From contig WNNJ02000022.1 in NCBI GenBank assembly GCA_012934845.2, forward strand, positions 81,416 to 145,415: a stretch of DNA of 64,000 nt, given 5' to 3'. Of this stretch, positions 13,922 to 24,890 are shown piece by piece. Source of the stretch: Pomphorhynchus laevis (Eukaryota; Acanthocephala; Palaeacanthocephala; Echinorhynchida; Pomphorhynchidae). Under the pieces are notes generated by a model, which was not told where the DNA came from, did not search any database, and was given only the letters and a program-made list of their open reading frames with translations. The position numbers and the translations under genes are program-made. Positions within the stretch are counted from its first letter, which is position 1, and each line of letters opens with the position of its first letter.

Positions 13922-14499
13922 TGGAGCATTTAGTTGGTCATTGTCACTGTCCAAGCATGACAGTGTTATTAGCGCATTATTATTACGACACATTGGGAGG
14001 TCATGTGAATTAACGAGAATATCGTTTAAGTGCTTAAACCAACGGTTCATCGGGATGCCTGAGGTACTAACATTGTTTTTTCTTTGCAGTTTCCAGGGGC
14101 ATCGTTCTGCTTGTCGCAAGCGTTTGTATTCTTCCTCTAATAATATTGATTCGCGAAATTTTGATAACATCGTACAATACACACGCCGTAAGAAAATAAA
14201 ATTCGTATTAATATCATGATCAAACCGCCGGCTTCTGCCCATAAATATGAGCTTTCTCCGTAGCTGTACAAGGTGTATTGGCTTACGATGTATCTTGTTC
14301 CCATAATGTTGAGAATTGCGATTAGAGAGTGGATGACATGCGGTGAGAAGGCATTCACTGATTTTGGAGAAACTTGCTTCTATTTCAAATGCATTTAGAA
14401 GATCTACTGCGTCTTTAATCATATTATGATTCAAATTCCTGAAACAAAGTTTTCTGCTAATTTGTGAAGGCAAGGATTTCTCTATTGGCGTGTTAATAT

Positions 14500-15130
14500 G
14501 ATTTTCTAGAATGAAAGATACAGGTTTGTGTTTGCGGAGTAGAGCCCATTCGGATGCAATCTCCAGTTTAAACTTTTTGACGCTAACATTTGTAAATATG
14601 AAATCGATGCAACTTCGCCCATTGTGAGACTCATAACTCAATCCTTCTACGGGTACGTGCAACTCAAGACCAAACTCACTAAAAAAGTATAACAGTTGCT
14701 TAAGTTTAGATGGGATAGGGTTCATGAAACGTGCATTAAAATCTCCCGCAACGATTATGGAATTTTCAGAAGATAAATCACTTAAAAAAGGCGAAACTTC
14801 ATCGATGATATCACAAGCCGACATCAATGGGTTAAAATAGCAACCTATTAAAAAAATACTACATGAAACTATACATATTACGTTAGATGACATTTTAACT
14901 TCCCAGTTTGTAAAGCTTGAACTAACAGCAATGGACACGCCACCGAAGGGTCGACCAAGGTTACCCAACGATGCTGGGATATTAAAAGTGTAATAGTTAG
15001 GTAAAGACACCAATTGAGTTGAAAGAGTGTCAGTAAGGACTATTAAATCAAACGAAGAAAACCAGAAAGTTATGCCCGCTGATATAAAATAATTTAGTCC
15101 CTCAACATTAAATAGGAGTAATCGGAGTAA
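14500..15130 (-). other. APE-type endonuclease domain of the LINE
   Basis: On the minus strand the N-terminal part reads LLRLLLFNVEGLNY (about 15134-15093), matching the strand with the catalytic Asn in the exonuclease-endonuclease-phosphatase fold. FDLIVLTDTL follows, where the family normally has a Glu (ET). Further on come AGDFNAR (near 14750), the S-x-x-G-R-S-x-ID-FIFTN block (near 14600) and RKHKPVSF (near 14530) at the place of the usual SDHxPV. So the DFN and IDxIF motifs are kept, while the ET Glu is Asp and the SD before the final His is RK. The domain is nearly complete but may be catalytically weak. Confidence 0.9.
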
Positions 15131-15210
15131 ATTTGACTTATTGGTCTGGAGGTAAGTTCGAATACTATCTTGGGCTAGTCATATGGATATCTCTTCAGCC
15201 CCAGATTTAT

Positions 15211-15221
15211 TCTGTAATATT
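15211..15221. repeat. Right target-site duplication of the LINE
   Basis: An exact second copy of TCTGTAATATT (left copy at 12166-12176). Satellite sequence continues from here in normal phase (AAAATTTAAAAAATAATT and so on). The 11-bp identity means neither copy has mutated since insertion. Confidence 0.93.
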
Positions 15222-15769
15222 AAAATTTAAAAAATAATTAATAATTATGATGTGATAATATATTAAACAACTTATTAAAGTTTAAAAATATTGACTGAGG
15301 ATTAATAAAACACAAATTGCTTCTTCATTTGACTACCTGTTAATAAACAGACATGAGAAATACATAAATCTGTAATATTATAAAAAAATAAAAAAATTTA
15401 TAATTATGATGTGATAATATATTCTTAAACGTATTACAATATTATAATATTGACGCATGAAAAATAAAACACAATTTGCTTCTTCATTTGACTGCTTGTA
15501 AATGAACGGACATGAGAAATACATAAACCTGTAATATTATAAAATTATATAATAATTTTTAATTATGATGTGATAATACATTAAATAACGTATTCCAATT
15601 TTAAAGTATTGACGGAGGATTAATAAAACACAATTTGCTTCTTCATTTGACTAACTGTTAATAAACGGACATGAGAAATACATAAATCTGTCATATTATA
15701 AAATTATAAAATAATTTATAATTATAATGTGATAATATATTAAATCACGTAATACAATTTTAAAATATT

Positions 15770-16060
15770 GACGGAGGATTAATAAAACAATACTTGCTTC
15801 TTCATTTGACTACCTGTTAATAAACGGACATGAGAAATACATAAATCTGTTATATTATAAAATTACAAAATAATTTATAATTATGATATGATTATATATT
15901 AAATAACGTATTAATATTTTAAAATATTGACGGAGGATTAATAAAACACAACTTGCTTCTTCATTCGACTACCTGATAATAAACAGACATGAGAAATACA
16001 AAAACCTGTTATATTATAGAATTATACAATAGTTTTAAATTATGATTTGATAATATATTA
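15770..16060. repeat. Duplicated satellite block carrying CATTCGACTACCTGATAATA
   Basis: This diverged two-monomer segment (ATGATATGATTATATATTAA, then CATTCGACTACCTGATAATA, then ACCTGTTATATTATAGAATT) has sister copies at about 19500-19740 and 23770-24010. The CATTCGAC marks are at 15962, 19630 and 23902. The shared rare changes mean common descent by block duplication. Confidence 0.85.
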
Positions 16061-19000
16061 AATAATATATTAAAAAACGTATTACAATTTTAAAATATTG
16101 ACGGAGGATTAATAAAACAATACTTGCTTCTTCATTTGACTACCTGTTAATAAACGGACATGAGAAATACATAAATCTGTAATATTATTAAAATTATAAA
16201 ATAATTTATAATTATGATGTGATAATATATTAAATAACGTATTAATATTTTAAAATATTGACGGAGGATTAATAAAACACAATTTGCTTCTTCATTTGAC
16301 TACCTGTTAATAAACAGACATGAGAAATACATAAATCTGTAATATTACAAAATTATAAAATAATTTATAATTATGATGTGATAATATATTAAATAACGTA
16401 TTACAATTTTAAAATATTGACGGAGGATCAATAAAACACAATTTGCTTCTTCATTTGACTACCTGTTAATAAACGGACATGAGAAATACAAATATCTGTA
16501 ATATTATAAAATATTAAAATAATTTATAATTATGATCTGGTGAAATTCTAAAAAACGTATTACAAAATTAAAATATTGACGCAGGATTAATAAAACCCAA
16601 TTTGCTTCTTCATTGTACTACCTGTAAATGAACGGACATGAGAAATACATAACCCTGTAATAATATAAAATTATATAATAATTTTTAATTATATGTGATA
16701 ATATATTAAATAACGTATTACAATTTTAAAATATTGACGGAGGATTAATAAAACACAATTTGCTTCTTCATTTGACTACCTGTTAATAAACGGACATGAG
16801 AAATACATAAATCTGTAATATTATAAAATTATAAAATAATTTATAATTATGATGTGATAATATATTAAATAACGTATTACAATTTTAAAATATTGACGGA
16901 GGATTAATAAAACACAATTTGCTTCTTCATTTGACTACCTGTTAATAAACGGACATGAGAAATACATAAATCTGTAATATTATAAAATTATAAAATAATT
17001 TATAATTATGATGTGATAATATATTAAATAACGTATTACAATTTTAAAATATTGACGGAGGATCAATAAAACACAATTTGCTTCTTCATTTGACTACCTG
17101 TTAATAAACGGACATGAGAAATACATAAATCTGTAATATTATAAAATTATAAAATAATTTATAATTATGATGTGATAATATATTAAAAAACGTATTACAA
17201 TTTTAAAATATTGACGGAGGATTAATAAAACACAATTTGCTTCTTCATTTGACTACCTGTAAATAAACGGACATGAGAAATACATAAATCTGTAATATTA
17301 TAAAATTATAAAATAATTTATAATTATGATGTGATAATATATTAAATAACGTATTACAATTTTAAAATATTGACGGAGGATTTATAAAACACAATTTGCT
17401 TCTTCATTTGACTACCTGTTAATAAACGGACATGAGAAATACATAAATCTGTAATATTAAAAAATTACAAAATAATTTATAATTATGATGTGATAATATA
17501 TTAAAAAACGTATAATAATTTTTAAATATTGAGGGAGTATCAATAAAACACAATTTGCTTCTTCATTTGATTGCCTGTTAATAAACGGACATAAGAAATA
17601 CATAAATCTGAAATATTATAAAATTTTAAAATAATTTATAATTATGATGAGATAATATATATAATAAAGTGATACAATTAAAAAATATTGACGAAGGATC
17701 AATAAAACACAATTTACTTCTTCAATTGACTACCTGTTAATAAACGGACATGAGAAATACAAATATCTGTAATATTATATAATATTAAAATAATTTATAA
17801 TTGTGATCTGGTAAAATTCTAAAAAACGTATTACAAAATTAAAATATTGACGCAGGATTAATAAAACCCAATTTGCTTCTTCATTGTACTACCTGTAAAT
17901 GAACGGACATGAGAAATACATAACCCTGTAAGAATAAATAATTATAAAATAATTTTTAATTATATGTGATAATATATTAAATAACGTATTACAATTTTAA
18001 AATATTGAAGGAGAATTAATAAAGCACAATTTGCTTCTTCATTTGACTACCAGTTAATAAACAGTCATGAGAAATACATAAATCGGTAATATTATAAAAT
18101 TATAAAATTATTTATAATTATAATGTGATAATACATTAAACAACTTATTACAATTTAAAAATATTGACGAGGATCAATAAAACACAATTTGCTTCTTCAT
18201 TTGACTACCTATTAATAAACGGACATGAGAAATACATAAATCTGTGATATTGTAAAATTATAAAATAATTTATAGATTATGATGTGACAATATATTAAAT
18301 AACGTATTAATATTTAAAAATATTGACAGAGGATCAATAAAACACAATTTGCTTCTTCATTTGAATACCTGTAAATAAACGGACATGAGAAATATATAAA
18401 TCTGTAATATTTTAAAATTATACAATAATTTTTAATTATGATGTGATAATATATTAAAGAACGTATTACAATTTTAAAATATTGACGGAGGATAAATAAA
18501 ACACAATTTGCTTCTTCATTTGACTACCTGTTAATAAACGGACATGAGAAATACATAAATCTGTAATATTATAAAATTATAAAATAATTTATAATTATGA
18601 TGTGATAATATATTAAATAACGTATTAATATTTTAAAATATTGACGGAGGATTAATAAAACACAATTTGCTTCTTCATTTGACTACCTGTTAATAAACGG
18701 ACATGAGAAATACATAAATCTGTAATATTATAAAATTATAAAATAATTTATAATTATGATGTGATAATATATTAAATAACGTATTAATATTTTAAAATAT
18801 TGACGAAGGATCAATAAAACACAATTTGCTTCTTCATTTGACTACCTGTTAATAAACGGACATGAGAAATACATAAATCTGTAATATTAAAAAATTATAA
18901 AATAATTTATAATTATGATGTGATAATATATTAAATAACGTATTACAATTTTAAAATATTGACGGAGGATCAATAAAACACAATTTGCTTCTTCATTTGA

Positions 19001-19499
19001 CTACCTGTTAATAAACGGACATGAGAAATACATAAATCTGTAATATTATAAAATTATAAAATAATTTATAATTATGATGTGATAATATATTAAAAAACGT
19101 ATTAATATTTTAAAATATTGACGGAGGATTAATAAAACACAATTTGCTTCTTCATTTGACTACCTGTTAATAAACGGACATGAGAAATACATAAATCTGT
19201 AATATTATAAAATTATAAAATAATTTATAATTATGATGTGATAATATATTAAATAACGTATTACAATTTTAAAATATTGACGGAGGATCAATAAAACACA
19301 ATTTGCTTCTTCATTTGACTACCTGTTAATAAACGGACATGAGAAATACATAAATCTGTAATATTATAAAATTAAAAAATAATTTATAATTATGATGTGA
19401 TAATATATTAAACAACGTATTACAATTTTAAAATATTGACGGAGGATTAATAAAACACAATTTGCTTCTTCATTTGACTACCTGTTAATAAACGGACAT

Positions 19500-20620
19500 G
19501 AGAAATACATAAATCTGTTATATTAAAAAATTAAAAAATAATTTATAATTATGATATGATTATATATTAAATAACGTATTAATATTTTAAAATATTGACG
19601 GAGGATTAATAAAACACAACTTGCTTCTTCATTCGACTACCTGATAATAAACAGACATGAGAAATACAAAAACCTGTTATATTATAGAATTATACAATAG
19701 TTTTAAATTATGATTTGATAATATATTAAATAATGCATTACAATTTTAAAATATTGAAGTAGGATCAATGAAACACAATTTGCTTCTTCATTTGACTACC
19801 TGTTAATAAACGGACTTAAGAAATACAAATATCTGTAATATTATAAAATTATAAAATAATTTATAATTATGATGTGATAATTTATTAGATAACGTATTAA
19901 TATTTTTTAATATTGACGGAGGATTAATAAAACTCAATTTGCTTCTTCATTTGACTACCTGTAAATAAGCAGACATGAGAAATACATAAATCTGTAATAT
20001 TACAAAATTATAAAATTAGTTATAATTATGATGTGATACCATATTAAATAACGTATTAATATTTTAATATATTGACAGAAGGTGAATAAAACACAATTTG
20101 CTTCTTCATTTGACTCCCTGTTAATAAACGGACATAAGAAATACATAAATCTGTAACAATATAAAATTATAAAATAATTTTTAATTTAGATGTAATAATA
20201 TATTAAATAACTTATTACAATTTTAAAATATTGACGGAGGATCAGTAAAACACAATTTGCTTTTTCATTTGATTTTTTGTTAATACATGGACATGAGAAA
20301 TACATAAATCTGTAATATTAAAAAATTATAAAATAATTTATAATTATGATGTGATAATATATTAAATAAAGTATTACAATTTTAAAATATTGACGGAGGA
20401 TTTATAAAACACAATTTACTTATTCATTTGACTACCTGTCAATAAACAGACATGAGAAAAACATAAATACGTAATATTATAAAATTATAAAATAATTTAT
20501 ATTTATAATGTTATAATATATTAAACACCGTATTAATATTTTAAAATATTGACGAAGGAAAAATAATTCACAATTTGCTTCTTCATTATACTACCTGTTA
20601 ATAAACGGACATGAGAAATA
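19500..20620. repeat. About 1.1-kb block duplicated 4.27 kb downstream
   Basis: Ordered rare marks are shared with 23770-24890 at a nearly constant offset. CTGTTATATT lies at 19515 and 23788 (4273), CATTCGAC at 19630 and 23902 (4272), and GACGAAGGAAAAATAATTC at 20551 and 24822 (4271). The TTTGATTTTTTGT mark near 20266 and 24538 lies between them. The two copies have since diverged at many sites, so the duplication is not recent. Confidence 0.85.
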
Positions 20621-21357
20621 CGTATCTGTTATTTTACAAAATTATAAAATAATTTATAATTATGATGTGATAATATATTAAATAACGTATTAATATTTTA
20701 AAATATGTACGGAGGTTTAATAAAACACAACTTGCTTCATCATTTGACTACCTGTAAATAAATAGAGATGAGAAATACATAGATCTGTAATATTACAAAA
20801 TTATAAAATAATTTATAATTATGATGTGATAATATATAAAATAACGTAATACAATTTTAAAATATTGACGGAGGATCAATAATACACAATTCTCTTCTTC
20901 ATTTGACTACCTTTTAATAAACAGACTTAAGAAGTACATAAATCTGTAATATTTTAAAATTATATAATAATGTATAATTTTGATGTGATAATATATTAAA
21001 TAGCGAATTATTATTTTAAAACAATGATGTAGGATTAATAAAACACAATTTGCTTCTTCATTTGACAACCCGTTAAAAAACGGAAATGAGTAATACATAA
21101 ATCTGTAGAATTATAAAATAATTTATTATTATGATGTGATAATATATTAAAAAGCGTATACCAATTTTAAAATATTGACGAAGGATCAAAAAAAACACAA
21201 TTTGCTTCTTCATTTGATTACCTGTTAATAAAAGGACATGAAAAATACAAAAAACTGTAATATTATAAAAAAAATTTATAATTATGATGTTATAAAATAT
21301 TAAAAAACGTATTACAAAATTAAAATATTGACGCAGGATTAATAAAACAAAATTTGC

Positions 21358-21675
21358 TTCTTTATTTGACTTCCTGTGAATTAACGGACATGAGAAATAC
21401 ATAAACCTGTAATATTATAAAATTATATAGTAATTTTTTATTATGATGTGATAATATATTAAATAACGCATTACAATTTTAAAATATTGACTGATGATAA
21501 ATAAAACACAATTTGCTTCTTCATTTGACTTCCTGTGAATTAACGGACATGAGAAATACTTAAACCTGTAATATTATAAAATTATATAGTAATTTTTTAT
21601 TATGATGTGATAATATATTAAATAACGCATTACAATTTTAAAATATTGACGGATGATAAATAAAACACAATTTGC
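21358..21675. repeat. Recent tandem duplication of one diverged monomer
   Basis: Two adjacent monomers share an unusual set of variants (GACTTCCTGTGAATTAACGG, TATATAGTAATTTTTTATT, AACGCATTAC) and differ at only a few positions. The GACTTCC mark is at 21368 and 21527, exactly 159 bp apart. This is a clear footprint of a single-unit unequal exchange or amplification in an otherwise diverged region. Confidence 0.85.
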
Positions 21676-22659
21676 TTCTTTATTTGACTACCTGTTAATA
21701 AACGGACTTTAGAAATACATAAATAGGTAATATTATTAAATAAAAAAATAATTTATAATTATGATGTGATAATATATTAGATTACGTATTAATTATTTAA
21801 AATATTAACGGAGGATCAATAAAACACAATTTACTTCTTCATTTGACCACCTGTTAATAAACGGACATGAGATATACAAAAATCTGTAATATTAAATAAT
21901 AATAAAAATTTTTATAATTATGCTTTGATAATATATTAAATAACGTATTACAACATTAAAATATTGACGCATGATTAATAAAATACAATTTGCATATTCA
22001 TTTGACTGCCTGAAATTTAACGGACATGAGAAATACATAAACCTGTAATATTATAAAATTATGTAATAATTAATAATTATGATGTGCTAATTCATTAAAT
22101 AACGTATTAATATTTTAAAATATTGACAAAGGAATAATAAAACACAATTTGCTTCTTCATTTCACTACCTGTTAAAAAACGGAATTATGAAATACATAAA
22201 TTTGTAATATTATAAAATTTCAAAATAATTTTCAATTATGATGTGATAATATATCAAATAACGTATTAATATTTTAAAATATTGACGAAAGATTTATAAA
22301 ACACAATTTGCTTCTTCATTTGACTACCAGTTAATAAACGGACATGAGAAATACATAAATCTGTAATATTAGATAATTATAAAATAATTTATAATTATGA
22401 TGTGATAATATATTAAATAACGTATACCAATTTTAAAATATTGACGGAGGATTAATAAAACACAACTTGCTTCTTCATTTGACTACCTGTAAATAAACGG
22501 ACATGAGAAATACATAAATTTGCAATATTATTAAATTATATAATAAATTTAAATTGTGATGTGATAATATATTAAATGACGTATTAATATTTAAAAATAT
22601 TGACGGAGGATCAATAAAACACAATTTGCTTCTTCATTTGACTACCTGAAAATAAACGC

Positions 22660-23720
22660 AATTAAGAAATACATAAATCTGTAATATTACAAAATTATAA
22701 AACAATTTATAATTATGAAGTGATAATATATTAAACAACGTATTAATATTTTAAAATAATGACGGAGGATTGTAAAACAAAATTTGCTTCTTCATTTGAC
22801 TTACTGTAAAATAAACGGACATGAGAAATACCAAAATCTGTAATAATAAAAAAGTTTAAAATAATTTATAAATGTGATGTGTTAATATATTAAACAACAT
22901 ATTATAATTTTAAAATATTGACGAAGGATCAATTAAACACAATTTGCATCTTCATTTGACTAGCTGTAAATAAACGGACATGAGAAATCCAAAATCTATA
23001 ATATTGTAAAATTAGAAAATAATTTATAATTATGATGTGATAATATATTAAAAAACGTTTTACAATTATAAAATATTGACGGAGGATTCATAAAACGATA
23101 CTTGCGTTTTCATTTGACTACCTGTTAATAGACGGACAGGAGAAATACATGAATCTGTAATATTATTAAATTATAAAAAATTTATAATTATGATATGATA
23201 ATATATTAAATTACGTATTAATATTTTAAAATATTGACGGAGGATTAGTAAAACAATATTTGCTTCTTCATTTACTACCTGTTAATAAACAGACATGAGA
23301 AATACATAAATCTGTAATATTACAAAATTATAAAATAATTTATTATTATGATGTGATAATATATCAAATAACGTAATACAATTTTAAAATATTGACGGAG
23401 GATCAATAAAACACAATTTACTTCTTCATTTGACTACCTGTTAATAAACGGACATGAGAAATACAAATATCTGTAATATTATAAAATATTAAAATAATTT
23501 ATAATTATGATCTGGTGAAATTCTAAAAAACGTATTACAAAATTAAAATATTGACGCAGGATTAATAAAACCCAATTTGCTTCTTCATTGTACTACCTGT
23601 AAATGAACGGACATGAGAAATACATAACCCTGTAATAATATAAAATTATATAATGATTTTTAATTATATGTGATAATATATTAAATAAGGTATTACAATT
23701 TTAAAATATTGACGGAGGAT
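22660..23720. repeat. Satellite block duplicated at 25.5-26.25 kb
   Basis: The rare word ATGAAGTGATAAT lies at 22715 and 25568 (offset 2853, 18 monomers). A shared TTTACTACCTG mark at about 23272 and 25965 has an offset of 2693. The GATCTGGT subtype that follows has an offset near 2535. The offset thus falls by one monomer twice, so the copies are colinear but one has lost (or the other gained) two monomers. Confidence 0.75.
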
Positions 23721-23769
23721 TAATAAAACAATACTTGCTTCTTAATTTGACTACCTGTTAATAAACGGA

Positions 23770-24890
23770 CATGAGAAATACATAAATCTGTTATATTATA
23801 AAATTATAAAATAATTAATAATTATGATATGATTATAAAATAAATAACGTATTAATATTTTAAAATATTGACGCAGGATTAATAAAACACAACTTGTTTC
23901 TTCATTCGACTACCTGATAATAAACAGACTAGAGAAATTCAAAAACCTGTTATATTATAGAATTATATAATAATTTTTAATTATGATTTGATAATATATT
24001 AAATAATGCATTACAATTTTAAAATATTGACGGAGGATTATTAACACACAATTTGCTTCTTCATTTAACTACCTGTTAATAAACGGACTTAAGAAATACA
24101 TATATCTGTAATATTAAAAAATTATAAAATAATTTATAATTATGGTGTGATAATTTATTACATAACGTATAATTATTTTTAAATATTGACGGAGGATTAA
24201 TAAACCTCAATTTGCTTCTTCATTTGACTACCTGTTAATAAGCCGACATGAGAAATACATAAATCTGATATATTACAAAATTATAAAATTAGTTATAATT
24301 ATGATTTGATACTATATTAAATAACGTATTAATATTTTAATATATTGACAGAGGATGAATAAAACACAATTTGCTTCTTTATTTGACTTCCCGTTAATAG
24401 ACAGACATGGGAAATACATAAATCTGTAATATTATAAATTATAAAATAATTTATATATGTGATGTGATAATATATTAAATAACGTATTAATATTTTAAAA
24501 TATTGATGGAGGATTAATAATTCACAATTTGCTTTTCATTTGATTTTTTGTAAATACAAGGACATAAGAAATACATAAATCTGTAATATTAAAAAATTAT
24601 AAAATAATTTATAATTATGATGTGATAATATATTAAATAAAGTATTACAATTTTAAAATATTGACGGAGGATTAATAAAACACAATTTACTTCTTCATTT
24701 GACTACCTGTCAATAAATGGACATGAGAAAAACATAAATATGTAATATTATAAAATTATAAAATAATTTGTATTTATGATGTTATAATATATTAAACACG
24801 GTATTAATATATTAAAATATTGACGAAGGAAAAATAATTCACAATTTGCTTCTCCATTATACTACCTGTTAATAAACGGACATGACAAAT
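23770..24890. repeat. Second copy of the 1.1-kb block at 19.5-20.6 kb
   Basis: Sister of the block at 19500-20620, carrying the same ordered marks about 4272 bp later. Directly after it (about 24897-25215) comes a copy of the segment at 18081-18400 (GACGAGGATCAATAA at 18166 and 24982, offset 6816). The order of blocks is therefore rearranged relative to their sources. Confidence 0.8.

Larger units (their letters stand above)
12329..15178 (-). pseudogene. LINE ORF2: endonuclease-reverse transcriptase, frame-broken
   Basis: ORF2 polyprotein of about 950 residues in three pieces. Piece 1 (15178 to about 13316) holds the endonuclease, a linker and RT motifs up to VDFKKAFDSVN. Piece 2 (about 13430 to 12610), in another frame, holds GVMQGDPLSPILF, YADD and YLG. 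Piece 3 (about 12627 to 12329), back in the first frame, holds the CCHC-like finger and the stop. Thus there is one frame change near 13.42-13.45 kb and a second near 12.61-12.63 kb, beside a run of T's (A's in the sense strand). No in-frame ATG is seen upstream: the frame is open back to a TGA at 15179-15181, which overlaps an ATG (ATGA) leading to an immediate stop. The start was therefore either lost by truncation or is non-AUG. The protein would nick the target and copy the LINE RNA, but this copy is not expected to make a full product. Confidence 0.93.
12177..15210 (-). mobile_element. Non-LTR retrotransposon (LINE), 5'-truncated, inserted in satellite
   Basis: A 3034-bp block of much higher GC than the satellite, on the minus strand, with its 5' end at 15210 and 3' end at 12177. 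It encodes an APE-type endonuclease, a reverse transcriptase and a C-terminal CCHC-like finger, the ORF2 layout of Jockey/R1/I/LOA-type and related LINEs. The 3' non-coding tail is about 150 bp (12177-12328), contains AATAAA near its end and closes without a poly(A) tract. Perfect 11-bp duplications flank it, as expected for target-primed reverse transcription. ORF1 and the 5' UTR are absent, so the copy is 5'-truncated at or close to the start of ORF2. Identical flanking duplications and only a few coding lesions suggest an insertion of moderate or recent age. The exact clade cannot be given without a phylogeny. Confidence 0.95.

Noticed and set aside
13738-13929. Minus-strand 63-codon frame inside the RT region
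   Set aside because: Out-of-frame shadow; the real RT motifs are in the overlapping frame.
13941-14219. Plus-strand open frame of 92 codons
   Set aside because: Antisense shadow of the endonuclease-RT linker of ORF2.
14137-14358. Minus-strand 73-codon frame
   Set aside because: Out-of-frame shadow of the ORF2 linker.
15178-15182. ATG at 15182-15180 as the start of ORF2
   Set aside because: It reads only two codons before a stop and is not in the endonuclease frame.
20907-21402. Two overlapping minus-strand open frames (63 and 109 codons)
   Set aside because: They span two to three diverged monomers that happen to lack stops; the peptides repeat the monomer period and match no family.
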